Shown here in pieces: positions 54,747 to 64,000 of a stretch of DNA of 64,000 nucleotides; the first letter of the stretch is position 1; every line of letters starts with the position of its first letter. This DNA comes from Streptococcus suis (lineage in GTDB: Bacteria; Bacillota; Bacilli; Lactobacillales; Streptococcaceae): positions 29,974-93,973 of the forward strand of contig NZ_WCJE01000004.1 in the NCBI RefSeq assembly GCF_016743335.1, given 5' to 3'. Made by a program: the position numbers and the translations under genes. The notes under the pieces were generated by a model. The model was not told the origin of the DNA, ran no database searches, and saw nothing but the letters and a program-made list of their open reading frames with translations.

Positions 54747-57032
54747 ATGAAATTTTTAAATGGTGGTTGGTTAATCAAAGATGGGTATGATGTGAAGTAT
54801 GCGACGCATGTATATGATTATGAGGTGAAAGAGGACTCAATCAAGTTTTATATGCCCTATTCGTATGTTGGGCATAAGGGGGCTACTCTGGATGGTGGCT
54901 TGATGACCATGGAAATTTCAACACCTCACCCAGACGTAGTAGGTGTAAAGCTGTATCATCATAAAGGAAAATTGGACAGAGGTCCTACCTTTCAGATTCA
55001 AAAGATTGCTGTCACGCCTGTTATCGAAGATACAGAGAAATGTGTGACGCTGATATCCAATAAACTGAAGATTGCTGTCAGCAAGGAAGAAAACCTAAAA
55101 GTAGAGTTTTTCTACGATGAAAAATTACTAGCAACTAGCTATCCTCGCAGTAAAGCCTTTATCAAAAATAATCAGGATCAGGTCTTTATTAGCGAGCAAT
55201 TGAGTATTGATGTCGGAGAAAAAATTTATGGTTTGGGAGAACGCTTCACTAATTTTGTAAAAAACGGTCAGTCTATTGATATTTGGAATGAAGATGGTGG
55301 GACAGGCACTGAACAAGCCTACAAGAATATTCCTTTCTATGTTAGTAATAAAGGATATGGTGTTTTTGTCAATTCACCAGATCGTGTCCAGTTTGAAGTC
55401 GGCAGTGAAAAGGTGTCACGGATTCAGTTTAGTCAGCCTGGTCAAGAAATGGAATATTTCTTTATCGGTGGGGATAGCCTCAAGAACATCTTGATTAACT
55501 ATACGGATCTAACGGGGAAGCCCTCACTACCGCCTGCTTGGACTTTTGGTCTATGGTTAAGTACCTCATTTTTGACAGATTATGATGAAGAAACCGTCAA
55601 TTCATTTGTAGATGGGATGATTGAGCGAGATATTCCATTGGATGTTTTCCATTTTGACTGTCTATGGATGAAAGAATACGAGTGGTGCAACTTTGAGTGG
55701 GATGAACGAACATTTCCAGACCCTATCAATATGCTCAAGCGATTGAAGGAAAGGGGCTTGAAAATCTGTGTCTGGATTAACCCTTACATAGGTCAAAAAT
55801 CTCCGCTATTTGATGAAGGTTTGGAACATGGCTATTTCTTGAAAAAGGTTAATGGAGACGTCTGGCAGTGGGATCGTTGGCAGGCAGGTATGGCGGTTGT
55901 CGATTTTACTAATCCAGCTGCAACAGAATGGTATAAATCTAAATTGAAATCCTTGCTAGAGATGGGGGTGGACTGCTTTAAGACTGACTTTGGTGAACGG
56001 ATTCCAACAGAAGTTGTTTACCACAACGGAGCAGATGCCAATAAGATGCACAACTATTACGCCTATCTCTATAACCAAGTAGTGTTTGAACTATTGAAGG
56101 AAGAGCGTGGCGAAGGAGAGGCAGTCCTCTTTGCTCGTTCGGCTTCAGTAGGGTCCCAAAAATTCCCAGTACATTGGGGCGGAGACTCAACATCTGATTA
56201 TCCTTCTATGGCTGAATCACTTCGTGCAGGATTGTCCTTTGGCTTTGGTGGATTTGGCTATTGGAGTCATGATATTTCTGGATTTGAAGCTGGCTCTACT
56301 CCAGATTTGTACAAACGATGGACGCAGTTTGGTCTCTTGTCATCTCATAGTCGTTATCATGGAAGTTGGGAGTACAAAGTTCCATGGCTCTACGGTGATG
56401 AAGCTGTAGAAGTGGCACGTAAGTTCACTAAATTGAAACTTTCCTTGATGCCTTATCTTCAAAGTCAATCAGTCTTGACAGCTGAGACTGGAATTCCGAT
56501 GATGCGAGCAATGGTGTTAGAGTTTCCACATGATATGTCCTGTCAGGAGCTAGACCAACAATTTATGCTAGGCGATAGCTTACTCGTAGCACCGATTTTC
56601 AATGAACAAGGTGAGAAAGATTTTTATGTACCAAAAGGAGAGGGTGATTGGATTGATTTGTTGACCAATACAGTCTATGCTCCAGGGAATTGGTACCACC
56701 AAGTCTATGATTATTATCATTTACCACTTCTAGTAGCCCCGAATTCAATTCTCGTTCGAGGTAGAAATCCTAAACAAGCTGAATATGACTACCAAAAAGC
56801 AATTGATATCCATGTCTATAATTTGCAAGATAGGAGAGAAGCAAGAACGAAACTCTATGATATTCGAGGAAATAAAGTTGCCTGGGTTTCGGTTAAGCGA
56901 ATAGGCAATAGCTATGAAGTGCTTCATGAGAATATAAGCGATGCTAATCTCTATCTACACACTGTGATTGATGGACAAGAACACGTAACTATTCATCCCT
57001 TAGAAAATAATCAAAAAACTATTTGTATATAA
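54747..57032 (+). CDS. GH31 alpha-xylosidase (YicI-like)
   Basis: Cytoplasmic alpha-xylosidase of 761 residues that removes alpha-1,6-xylose from xyloglucan oligosaccharides, especially isoprimeverose-type ends. The nucleophile Asp lies in '[14 protein letters not shown]' (about 413), the YicI-type sequence; acid/base Asp in '[12 protein letters not shown]' (about 479); also '[15 protein letters not shown]' and '[19 protein letters not shown]', the last diagnostic of alpha-xylosidase subgroup members. No signal peptide. It lies in one operon with the ROK kinase and xylAB, which would use the released xylose. Confidence 0.9.
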   Translation: MKFLNGGWLIKDGYDVKYATHVYDYEVKEDSIKFYMPYSYVGHKGATLDGGLMTMEISTPHPDVVGVKLYHHKGKLDRGPTFQIQKIAVTPVIEDTEKCVTLISNKLKIAVSKEENLKVEFFYDEKLLATSYPRSKAFIKNNQDQVFISEQLSIDVGEKIYGLGERFTNFVKNGQSIDIWNEDGGTGTEQAYKNIPFYVSNKGYGVFVNSPDRVQFEVGSEKVSRIQFSQPGQEMEYFFIGGDSLKNILINYTDLTGKPSLPPAWTFGLWLSTSFLTDYDEETVNSFVDGMIERDIPLDVFHFDCLWMKEYEWCNFEWDERTFPDPINMLKRLKERGLKICVWINPYIGQKSPLFDEGLEHGYFLKKVNGDVWQWDRWQAGMAVVDFTNPAATEWYKSKLKSLLEMGVDCFKTDFGERIPTEVVYHNGADANKMHNYYAYLYNQVVFELLKEERGEGEAVLFARSASVGSQKFPVHWGGDSTSDYPSMAESLRAGLSFGFGGFGYWSHDISGFEAGSTPDLYKRWTQFGLLSSHSRYHGSWEYKVPWLYGDEAVEVARKFTKLKLSLMPYLQSQSVLTAETGIPMMRAMVLEFPHDMSCQELDQQFMLGDSLLVAPIFNEQGEKDFYVPKGEGDWIDLLTNTVYAPGNWYHQVYDYYHLPLLVAPNSILVRGRNPKQAEYDYQKAIDIHVYNLQDRREARTKLYDIRGNKVAWVSVKRIGNSYEVLHENISDANLYLHTVIDGQEHVTIHPLENNQKTICI

Positions 57033-57043
57033 GGAGCGAAACT

Positions 57044-58351
57044 ATGACATATTTTGATCATATTGAAACAATTAAATTTGAAGGAAAGGACTCTAAAAAT
57101 CCCTTTGCTTTCCGTCACTACAATCCAGAGGAAGTCATCGAAGGCAAGACCATGAAGGAACACTTCCGATTTGCCTTAGCCTACTGGCATACAATGACTC
57201 AGGATGGTTCAGATCCATTTGGGAATCCGACTAATATCCGTACTTGGTTTGGTCAGACAGCGATGGAAACAGCCCACAACCGTGTCGATGCCTTCTTTGA
57301 AATCTTGGAAAAACTGGGTGTTGAATACTTCTGTTTCCACGATATTGATATTGCTCCAGCTGGGAATTCATTAGAAGAATTCTTTGCAAATTTAGATGAG
57401 ATTACTGACCATATCAAACAAAAAATGGATGAAACAGGTAAAAAATTACTATGGAATACTGCCAATATGTTCTCTCATCCTCGTTTCAACAATGGCGCAG
57501 CCTCTTCTAATAACGCAGAAGTCTTTGCCTATGCAGCTGCTCAGGTGAAAAAAGGTTTGGATATTTCCAAGAAACTGGGTGGTGAAAACTATGTCTTCTG
57601 GGGAGGCCGTGAAGGTTACGAATCCCTACTCAATACCAATATGAAATTTGAGCAGGACAACATCGCTAGACTTTTCAAAATGGCTATTGCCTACGGTGAG
57701 AAGATTGGTCATAAACCACAGTTCTTGATTGAGCCAAAACCAAAAGAGCCGTCTAAACACCAGTATGACTTCGATGCAGCGACTACCATGGCCTTCATTC
57801 TCAAACATGGTTTGGAAGGCGACTTTAAGCTCAACTTGGAAGCCAATCACGCGACTCTAGCAGGTCACACCTTCGAACATGAGCTAAATGTTGCGCGTGA
57901 CTATAATGCACTTGGATCGATTGATGCCAATCAAGGTGATATGTTACTAGGTTGGGATACAGATGAGTTTCCAACGAATGTATATGATACAACCTTTACT
58001 ATGCTTGAAATCCTTGCAAATGGTGGCTTGGCACCAGGTGGTATCAACTTTGATGCCAAAGTTCGTCGCTCATCGTTTGAAATGGAAGATTTACTTCTTG
58101 CCCACATTGCAGGTATGGATACATATGCTCGTGGCTTGAAAGCCGCAGCGAAGATTCGTGAAGATCGTTTTCTTGAAGAATTGAAAGAAGAACGTTATGC
58201 AAGCTATAAAGAGGGAATTGGTGCTAGTATTCTTGCAGATAAGGAAGATTTGGAAAGTCTTACAACATATGCCTTGGAACACGATGATCCAAAATTAGAA
58301 TCTAGCCATCTAGAATTGATTAAGTCTCAATTAAATGACTACTTATTTTAA
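57044..58351 (+). CDS. xylA: Xylose isomerase
   Basis: Converts D-xylose to D-xylulose; metal-dependent, 435 residues, the usual length of the class II enzyme. Signatures: '[12 protein letters not shown]' (catalytic His), '[18 protein letters not shown]', '[18 protein letters not shown]', '[19 protein letters not shown]' and '[10 protein letters not shown]'. ATG 57044 has AAGGAG 8 bases before it; the upstream in-frame start overlaps the GH31 gene and is less likely. Confidence 0.97.
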   Translation: MTYFDHIETIKFEGKDSKNPFAFRHYNPEEVIEGKTMKEHFRFALAYWHTMTQDGSDPFGNPTNIRTWFGQTAMETAHNRVDAFFEILEKLGVEYFCFHDIDIAPAGNSLEEFFANLDEITDHIKQKMDETGKKLLWNTANMFSHPRFNNGAASSNNAEVFAYAAAQVKKGLDISKKLGGENYVFWGGREGYESLLNTNMKFEQDNIARLFKMAIAYGEKIGHKPQFLIEPKPKEPSKHQYDFDAATTMAFILKHGLEGDFKLNLEANHATLAGHTFEHELNVARDYNALGSIDANQGDMLLGWDTDEFPTNVYDTTFTMLEILANGGLAPGGINFDAKVRRSSFEMEDLLLAHIAGMDTYARGLKAAAKIREDRFLEELKEERYASYKEGIGASILADKEDLESLTTYALEHDDPKLESSHLELIKSQLNDYLF

Positions 58352-58369
58352 GGTTAGCTCCTAAATTTT

Positions 58370-58397
58370 ACTACCTAGACTAAGTAGTTTAGGTAGT
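58370..58397 (+). promoter_or_regulatory. Inverted repeat between xylA and xylB
   Basis: ACTACCTA (58370-58377) pairs with TAGGTAGT (58390-58397); an inner alternative pairing is also possible. It is followed by TTTATTTAT. It may act as a partial terminator or mRNA processing site lowering xylB relative to xylA. Confidence 0.5.
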
Positions 58398-58421
58398 TTA
58401 TTTATTTGAAAGAGGTAAAAA

Positions 58422-59906
58422 ATGTCATACGTATTAGGAATTGATTTAGGGACTAGTTCCTTGAAAGGACTACTTTTTGATAAAAATGGAAGGCTTATTT
58501 CTCAAGCTAGCAGAGAATATCCTTTATTGCATCCTCAACAAGGCTATAGTGAACAAAATCCAGATGAATGGTTTCGAGCTTGTAAAGAAGTAATTCTGGA
58601 AATTGCAAAAAAAGTTCCTGAATGTAAAAAAGGGTTAAAAGGACTTGCCATCTCAGGTCAAATGCACGGACTAGTCCTACTTGATGAAGACAAGAATGTT
58701 CTTCGTCCAGCTATTTTATGGAATGATACTAGAACCACGAAACAATGTGAGGAAATTACTGAGGATTTTGGAACTGAACTCGTTACAATTACCAAGAATA
58801 AAGCTTTAGAAGGCTTTACCTTACCAAAAATTTTGTGGGTACAAGAGAACGAACCAGATATTTGGGATAAAGTAAGGCATATGATGTTACCCAAAGATTA
58901 TCTTGGTTATTGCCTGACTGGAAAGTTATTTACTGACAAGTCAGATGCGGCTGGAACATTACTCTTTGATGTCGCAAATGGTTCCTGGTCGAAGGAAATA
59001 TTTGAAAAATACAATATTCCTAGGGAGTATTTACCAGAGGTTTATAACTCTACTGATGTAGTAGGTCAGTTATCAAATGAAATCATCAAACAATTAAACT
59101 TTGAATCAGAAGTTATTGTTGTAGCTGGGGGTGCGGACAATGCTTGTGCAGCTGTTGGTGCTGGAATATTGGATGACGAGACCGCCATGGTTTCAATTGG
59201 TACTTCAGGTGTATTTCTGGCTTATGAAACAGATGCCCACGACCGTTACCACGGACAATTGCACTTGTTTAATCATGGGGAAAAGGATGCTTATTACTCA
59301 ATGGGCGTTACGCTTGCAGCAGGGCATAGTCTGAATTGGTTTAAACAAACCTTTGCACCGGATACCAGTTTTGAAGACCTTTTGTCGAACATAGATGCTA
59401 TCGAAATCGGTTCCGAAGGACTCTTATTCACACCCTATATAGTTGGGGAGAGAACTCCGTATGCAGATAGTCAAATTAGGGGATCATTTATTTGCATTGA
59501 TACCCGCCATACGATGAAACACTTTACAAGAAGTGTATTGGAGGGCATTACATTTTCGTTGAAAGATTCCCAAGAGCTGATGGAACAAATTGCTGGTAAG
59601 AAATTCAGTAGGATTGTATCTGTTGGAGGTGGAGCTAAGAATAAAGATTGGTTACAGATACAAGCAGATATTTTTAATGCCGAGATAGTAACGCTTAAAT
59701 CAGAACAGGGACCAGGTCAAGGAGCAGCTATGATGGCGGCAGTTGGTGTGGGCTACTACCCTAGTCTGGAAGAAGCTTTATATAGTTTTATTGATTATTC
59801 GAATCCTGTTCAGCCAATTGAAGAGAATGTACATCAATATCAAAAAGTTTATGCTCGATATAAAAAAATTTATCCATATACGAAAGAAATTATTCGACAA
59901 GTCTAA
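58422..59906 (+). CDS. xylB: Xylulokinase
   Basis: FGGY-family kinase of 494 residues that phosphorylates D-xylulose to xylulose 5-phosphate for the pentose phosphate or phosphoketolase route. Motifs: 'GIDLGTSSLKGLLFD' (6-20), 'AISGQMHGLVLLD' (xylulokinase-typical), 'ILWNDTRT', 'LPKDYLGYCLTG', 'SDAAGTLLFDV', and 'VSVGGGAKN' near the C-terminus. AGAGG lies 7 bases before ATG. Last gene of the xylose part of the locus; only a weak hairpin follows. Confidence 0.96.
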   Translation: MSYVLGIDLGTSSLKGLLFDKNGRLISQASREYPLLHPQQGYSEQNPDEWFRACKEVILEIAKKVPECKKGLKGLAISGQMHGLVLLDEDKNVLRPAILWNDTRTTKQCEEITEDFGTELVTITKNKALEGFTLPKILWVQENEPDIWDKVRHMMLPKDYLGYCLTGKLFTDKSDAAGTLLFDVANGSWSKEIFEKYNIPREYLPEVYNSTDVVGQLSNEIIKQLNFESEVIVVAGGADNACAAVGAGILDDETAMVSIGTSGVFLAYETDAHDRYHGQLHLFNHGEKDAYYSMGVTLAAGHSLNWFKQTFAPDTSFEDLLSNIDAIEIGSEGLLFTPYIVGERTPYADSQIRGSFICIDTRHTMKHFTRSVLEGITFSLKDSQELMEQIAGKKFSRIVSVGGGAKNKDWLQIQADIFNAEIVTLKSEQGPGQGAAMMAAVGVGYYPSLEEALYSFIDYSNPVQPIEENVHQYQKVYARYKKIYPYTKEIIRQV

Positions 59907-60080
59907 AAAGCAGTATTAGAAGGTAAATCTAACTTCTTTTTTTGCATGTGGCAGACATACTTGGGAAAATAACCTAGCTCATAGGATATGGAAATGTGCA
60001 CTTACGTAAATTTTTTGAAACCATAAAAAGCATATAAAACTCTACAAAATATGTATTTAAAAGTACAATTTCATATTGAC

Positions 60081-60730
60081 TACAATTGGTCTTATTGGGA
60101 TGAACGCAACGGAGGGAATGTCTCTTGCCGCTTAACTGCTGATTAAGTAAGCCTTTATGAAGATGTGCATGAAGTCAAATCCACACATGAACTTGGCTTT
60201 GATGCTTCCGCTTTAGCAGGCCAATATTACCTCGTAACTGGTACTGGTCGCTATTTCCGCAATGTAACCAAACAACCTCTGCTTGATTTAGGATTAGTAA
60301 AAATTTCTGAAGATGGTCAAGGTTACGATATTGTTTGGGGATTTGAAGACGGAGGACGACCAACCTCAGAATTTCCAAGTCATTTGATGAGTCATATCGA
60401 ACGTCTAAAAGTCAATCCAGAGCAACGTGTTGTTTTCCCTGAGGGGATTGAGGTTATTCCTTATATACTCCAGGAACAACAGAGATTGGAAAAGCAACAG
60501 CAGAAAAAATTTCAGATTTCTCAGCAGTCACCTGGCCACATCATGGACTCTTTGCTTCAGGTATCTCACTAGATGAAACCTATGGCTTGGTAGAAGACAT
60601 TGAAAAAGCAGCCATGATTTACAGCCAAGTAGGAGCCCAAGGTGGTCATATCAAGCAAGAAATCACAGACCAAGAGTTGAAAGAATTAGCAGAACACTTT
60701 GGAGTGACGCCTAAAGAAGTTTTTTTGTAA
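60081..60730 (+). pseudogene. rhaD: Decayed rhamnulose-1-phosphate aldolase gene
   Basis: Fragments read as RhaD: 'WDERNGGNVSCRL' (60090 on), '[20 protein letters not shown]', '[19 protein letters not shown]' (about 60285-60415), '[14 protein letters not shown]', and after a frame change '[20 protein letters not shown]' to the end at 60730. Defects: in-frame TAA at 60144-60146, loss of the segment after 'NPEQRVV' that should hold the metal-binding histidines, and a frameshift near 60530-60545. The start is also degraded. It is an old remnant unrelated to xyloglucan use. Confidence 0.82.
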
Positions 60731-60740
60731 AATTCGCTCA

Positions 60741-60765
60741 AGAGGAGGTTGAACTCCTCTTTTTT
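60741..60765 (+). terminator. Terminator after rhaD remnant
   Basis: AGAGGAG/CTCCTCT stem (60741-60747 with 60754-60760) followed by TTTTT. Confidence 0.75.
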
Positions 60766-60775
60766 AATAATCTGT

Positions 60776-60792
60776 TGGTCCAACTTGGACCA
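60776..60792 (+). promoter_or_regulatory. Candidate operator palindrome of the XRE gene
   Basis: Perfect 17-base palindrome TGGTCCAACTTGGACCA, 53 bases before the XRE regulator start and just upstream of a TATACT (60820-60825) -10-like box. Probably the regulator's own operator. Confidence 0.55.
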
Positions 60793-60845
60793 TTTTCCAT
60801 TTTTTTCTAGTTTGTACACTATACTTTTTCTTAGGAGAAAGCTTA

Positions 60846-61070
60846 ATGTATCGGCGAATAAGAGATATACGAGAGGATCATGACTTAACTCAGCAGAATG
60901 TATCCGATTATCTTAGTATTACACGTTCAGCATATGCAAAGATTGAGCGAGGTGAACATACATTATCGGCTGAAGTGCTAATACAACTCTCGAATCTTTA
61001 CAACGTCAGTACTGATTATTTGTTGGGGCAAACTGACTTTCCCCACCGAATAAAGAATAATATAAAATAG
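60846..61070 (+). CDS. Small XRE-family regulator
   Basis: A 74-residue single-domain helix-turn-helix protein ('IRDIREDHDLTQQNVSDYLS', 'ITRSAYAKIERGEHTLSAEV', 'LSNLYNVSTDYLLGQ'). AGGAGA precedes its ATG. Beside the serine recombinase genes it may control excision, like many ICE or phage-type immunity repressors; this is inference. Codon use is low-GC like the ICE backbone. Confidence 0.8.
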   Translation: MYRRIRDIREDHDLTQQNVSDYLSITRSAYAKIERGEHTLSAEVLIQLSNLYNVSTDYLLGQTDFPHRIKNNIK

Positions 61071-61346
61071 TCTCTCCTGATTTGTTCATTGACAATTGAA
61101 TAATTCTAGGTGGGACTTTATTTATTTGTTGAGCAATAGAATGTAATGCGCCAGGAAATGAGCGAAAATCATTTATTCAAAAATAGGATGGTAACCTATC
61201 TGCCATGACACAAATAATGATAATGATACTTCTGACCGTTCAGGCTGCCATCGTAAAAGGACAGCGGGTGAAATTCCCATGAGTGATATAACCAGTCATA
61301 CCCACAGAGAATAACTAAGAGTAACATGTTATCAGGAGGGTAAGTT

Positions 61347-61475
61347 TTGGAACAATCAGTAGTAAAATATAGTATGCAACTTTCAATGCTTAACTTTTTA
61401 TATTCCAGAAATATGTTGACTAAAAAGGAATATGAAAAAATTAAAAATAGACTGCGTATTAAGTACACAAATTAG
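61347..61475 (+). CDS. Small SHOCT-like protein before recombinase
   Basis: A 42-residue protein starting at TTG behind AGGAGGG ('QLSMLNFLYSRNMLTKKEYE'). Short proteins of this type commonly precede large serine recombinases in Firmicutes mobile elements; they might be directionality factors, but none is proven to my knowledge. Confidence 0.6.
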   Translation: MEQSVVKYSMQLSMLNFLYSRNMLTKKEYEKIKNRLRIKYTN

Positions 61476-61479
61476 CTGA

Positions 61480-61516
61480 CCTTTTGATTTGAACGCGGTA
61501 ATATAGAATCAAAAGG
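61480..61516 (+). promoter_or_regulatory. Inverted repeat covering the recombinase ribosome site
   Basis: CCTTTTGATT (61480-61489) is perfectly complementary to AATCAAAAGG (61507-61516). The right arm includes the start of the AAAAGGAGGAA ribosome-binding site of the recombinase gene, and a TATAG-like element lies in the loop. It may be an operator or an mRNA hairpin limiting recombinase translation. Confidence 0.6.
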
Positions 61517-61528
61517 AGGAATTTCAGT

Positions 61529-63283
61529 ATGAAAAAAAATAATGTTGAAATAATAAAAGCTGATTCTCTGGTTCGTCGAAGAGGCGACAATTTCGAAAGA
61601 GACTCAAAAAGGGTTGCTGCTTATTGCCGAGTTAGTTCAGATAGCGAAGATCAGAAGAACAGCTATGACTCTCAGGTGAGACATTATAAAGATTATATCT
61701 CTCAGCGGTCGGATTGGGAACTGGCAGGTATCTATGCAGATGAGGGGATTTCAGGAACACAAGTTGGAAAGAGACAAGATTTTCAACGATTAATAAACGA
61801 TTGTGTAAATGGAGAAATAGATTACATTGTCACAAAGGCAATTGCTAGATTTGCAAGGAATACTCTAGATACTTTGAAGTATGTCAGAATGTTAAAAGAT
61901 ATGCAAATTGGAGTATATTTTGAGGAAGAAAATATAGATACCCTAACAATGGATGGAGAATTACTTCTGACTATTCTAAGCTCCGTTGCACAACAAGAAG
62001 TGGAAAATACTTCTGCCCATGTGAAAAAAGGATTAAAAATGAAGATGCAACGTGGTGAATTGGTTGGATTTCAAGGGTGCCTCGGGTATGATTATGATGT
62101 AGAAAACAAGCAGATTTCAATTAATAAAAAAGAAGCCAAAATTGTTCGTTACATTTTTGAAAGGTATCTAGAAGGTATTGGAGGAAAAGTAATTGCAAGG
62201 GAACTTGATGAACTTGGTTATAAATCGCCAAGAGGATTAGAACATTGGAATGATACAACAGTTCTAGGAATCATAAAGAATGAAAAATATAAAGGTGATA
62301 TTCTAATGGGAAAAACCTTTACAGTTGACCCAATAAGCAAGAGAAGGTTGAGTAATTTTGGAGAAGAAGATAAGTACTATATCAAAGATAATCATGAACC
62401 TATTATATCTAAAGAAGATTTTGAAAAAGCTCAGGAGATAAGACTGCGTCGAGCAGGAAATAAGAAGACTGCTGCAAATGTAAATGGCAAGCGTGAACGC
62501 TATTCAAAAATGTATGCTTTTAGTAGCATGTTAGAATGTGGTTTTTGTGGTTCAATATTATCTAGAAGAAGTTGGCACTGCCGTTCAGATTATCGCAAGG
62601 TTGTGTGGCACTGTGTTACATCGATAAAGAAAGGAAAGAAATTTTGTAAGCATAGTAAAGGATTAGAAGAGCTCGCTATTGAAGGGGCTTTTATGGAAGC
62701 TTACAGACAACTCTATCATTCAAATGAAAACTTAATGACAGACTTACTTGAAACGATAGAATCTGAATTGAATGACAATAGTCTTAACAAGGAACTAAAA
62801 AGGATTACAAACAAACTTCGAACATTACTAAAAAAAGAGGAAAATCTTGTAAATCTAAGGCTCGAAGGGAAAATTAGCGATACCATATACAATGAAAAGT
62901 ACAATGAAATTTCCTCAGAAAAAGAGTTTCTAGCAGAAGAGAAGGTAAATATTGAAACAACCTTAAAATCAGAAATCGATGTAAAGAAAAGACTAACTGA
63001 GTTTAAGCACTTGCTATCTTCACAGAAAATACTTACGGAGTTTGATCGTGCAGTTTTTGAAAGTATTGTTGAGAAAATTATTGTAGGTGGAGTTAATAGC
63101 GACGGAGAAATTGATCCTGCAATGTTAACCATAATATTCAAAACAGGTGAAACTCAAAACAAGAATGGTAAAAATTTTAAAAGTAAACGTAAAAATGCTA
63201 AACTAGAACCAGATAAATTGTGTCCTCAAAACTGTGACGAGGATAAAAAATTGTATTCTCAAGGAACAGACAACACATGTTGA
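61529..63283 (+). CDS. Large serine recombinase, candidate ICE integrase
   Basis: Serine integrase/recombinase of 584 residues. Resolvase domain: 'RVAAYCRVSSDSEDQ' with the catalytic Ser near residue 37, 'YADEGISGTQVGKRQDF', 'TKAIARFARNTLDTL'; recombinase domain ('MKMQRGELVGFQGCLGYDYD', 'DTTVLGIIKNEKYKGDILMG'); zinc ribbon 'CGFCGSILSRR' with 'WHCRSDYRKVVWHC'; then coiled coil. It differs clearly from the recombinase at 24240. It would cut and join element ends, with att sites probably close to its 3' side. Intact. Confidence 0.88.
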   Translation: MKKNNVEIIKADSLVRRRGDNFERDSKRVAAYCRVSSDSEDQKNSYDSQVRHYKDYISQRSDWELAGIYADEGISGTQVGKRQDFQRLINDCVNGEIDYIVTKAIARFARNTLDTLKYVRMLKDMQIGVYFEEENIDTLTMDGELLLTILSSVAQQEVENTSAHVKKGLKMKMQRGELVGFQGCLGYDYDVENKQISINKKEAKIVRYIFERYLEGIGGKVIARELDELGYKSPRGLEHWNDTTVLGIIKNEKYKGDILMGKTFTVDPISKRRLSNFGEEDKYYIKDNHEPIISKEDFEKAQEIRLRRAGNKKTAANVNGKRERYSKMYAFSSMLECGFCGSILSRRSWHCRSDYRKVVWHCVTSIKKGKKFCKHSKGLEELAIEGAFMEAYRQLYHSNENLMTDLLETIESELNDNSLNKELKRITNKLRTLLKKEENLVNLRLEGKISDTIYNEKYNEISSEKEFLAEEKVNIETTLKSEIDVKKRLTEFKHLLSSQKILTEFDRAVFESIVEKIIVGGVNSDGEIDPAMLTIIFKTGETQNKNGKNFKSKRKNAKLEPDKLCPQNCDEDKKLYSQGTDNTC

Positions 63284-63780
63284 AGTTGTGAGTCTATTAG
63301 AAAAACGCAATTAGATTGTCCAGCTTGCTCTCTTGTTTTTTGGCAAGCTGCTTCAAAGGTCCGCCGGACCTTTGAACTCCCGAATACGCATCACGTTGAG
63401 GCAGTATCACTGCTTGTACGAGATGATTCATCATCGAAGTAAAAGCAGATGTTCTGCCCATGCGATAGCTGTCGCAGAATATAGTGATGCGGTAACAGCG
63501 AACCGCTGAGTGTGTTGCTCTGCTCGTAAAAGCCTAGAAACCTTTGAACGAAAGCATCTTAAAAAGCCTTGGAGACAAGGCTTTTTAGCTTGCGGTGGAG
63601 TAGTATCAGAGTGAGAAAATTTTTGGAGGGAGTAGAAGTGATAGCCAGAAAATTTCAGTTTCTATTTCCATTTACCCACCTAAAATTTTTAGAATATGTT
63701 AATTAATGTGCAAAATTAATGTTACTGCTTGCAAAAACTACTTATTATTAATAGAATGGAACAGATTGGATGGTAAAGGT
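63284..63780 (+). other. Gene-free structured region, possible element boundary
   Basis: About 500 bases without a credible gene. It contains CAGCTTGC/GCAAGCTG (63321-63328 with 63343-63350), a perfect palindrome CAAAGGTCCG/CGGACCTTTG (63354-63363 with 63365-63374), and a strong 10-bp terminator AAAAAGCCTT/AAGGCTTTTT (63561-63570 with 63577-63586). ACCTTTGAAC occurs twice (63369, 63540). The end of the mobile element may lie here; no attachment site can be named. Confidence 0.5.
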
Positions 63781-64000
63781 ATGATTAGAAAATTTCAAAA
63801 AGAAGATATTGAAACAATAGTTCAACTTTGGTTGACTGTCAATGTTGAGACCCATGCATTTATTCCAGCTGAGTATTGGGAATCAAAAATTGACTTTGTA
63901 ACATCTCAGTTATTAGATGCAGAGATTTATGTTTATGTTTTTAAAGAAAGAATTGTTGGATTCATTGGAATGCAAGGAACATATCTAGCAGGAATTTTTA
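63781..64000 (+). CDS. GNAT N-acetyltransferase, cut by window end
   Basis: The first 73 codons of a small acetyltransferase: 'MIRKFQKEDIETIVQLWLTV' and 'VYVFKERIVGFIGMQGTYLA', matching the N-terminal half of GNAT enzymes (beta strands before the acetyl-CoA loop). It continues past base 64000. It is possibly the first chromosomal gene beyond the ICE. The ribosome site is poor (GGTAAAGGT). Confidence 0.75.
   Translation, partial: MIRKFQKEDIETIVQLWLTVNVETHAFIPAEYWESKIDFVTSQLLDAEIYVYVFKERIVGFIGMQGTYLAGIF

Overview
The window looks like part of a large integrative and conjugative element (ICE) in a Streptococcus. The low-GC backbone carries genes typical of ICESa2603-type elements: an antigen I/II (SspB-like) LPxTG adhesin, a giant methylase/SNF2-helicase protein, a toprim primase-like protein, three small conserved ICE proteins, a MobC-like accessory protein and a MOBP-type relaxase. 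S. suis or a relative is plausible, but the species is inference; no rRNA or tRNA gene is present.

Layout. (1) 1-1.7 kb: an AbiEi/AbiEii type IV toxin-antitoxin pair with a perfect operator over its promoter. (2) 2.0-13.6 kb: adhesin, two small proteins and the methylase/helicase, which is cut off just before helicase motif VI. (3) 13.6-26.1 kb: an inserted resistance segment of at least two origins. An Inc18-plasmid-like piece (omega operator, omega fragment, erm(B) leader, erm(B), topoisomerase tail) is followed by a higher-GC clostridial-type mobilizable element (tnpV, tet(O), Cys-rich KTR protein, sigma-like genes, RepA-like ATPase, MobV relaxase, ParB, YdbC-like protein, large serine recombinase). 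(4) 26.1-37.2 kb: ICE maintenance and mobilization genes, with PezAT and a three-gene ABC-3C/Lamassu-like defence system, then a probable oriT, accessory genes and the relaxase.

(5) 37.2-59.9 kb: a carbohydrate locus whose parts fit together as a xyloglucan pathway. It has a sortase-anchored GH5_4-type endoglucanase with C-terminal carbohydrate-binding modules, a binding-protein-dependent importer (two permeases and a lipoprotein, no ATPase), GH42 beta-galactosidase, GH31 YicI-type alpha-xylosidase, a GH1 enzyme with phospho-glycosidase signature residues, a ROK sugar kinase, xylose isomerase and xylulokinase. A YesM/YesN-like two-component system, a YesL-like protein, a truncated AraC regulator and a dead LacI regulator accompany them. 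Three CcpA-type cre sites lie at the starts of three transcription units. An IS30-family insertion with a dead transposase sits beside the AraC gene.

(6) 60-64 kb: a decayed rhaD gene, a small XRE regulator, a small protein and a second large serine recombinase, then a gene-free structured stretch and the start of a GNAT acetyltransferase. If this recombinase is the ICE integrase, the xyloglucan locus is ICE cargo lying between relaxase and integrase. That is the most interesting hypothesis here, but the sequence alone does not prove it.
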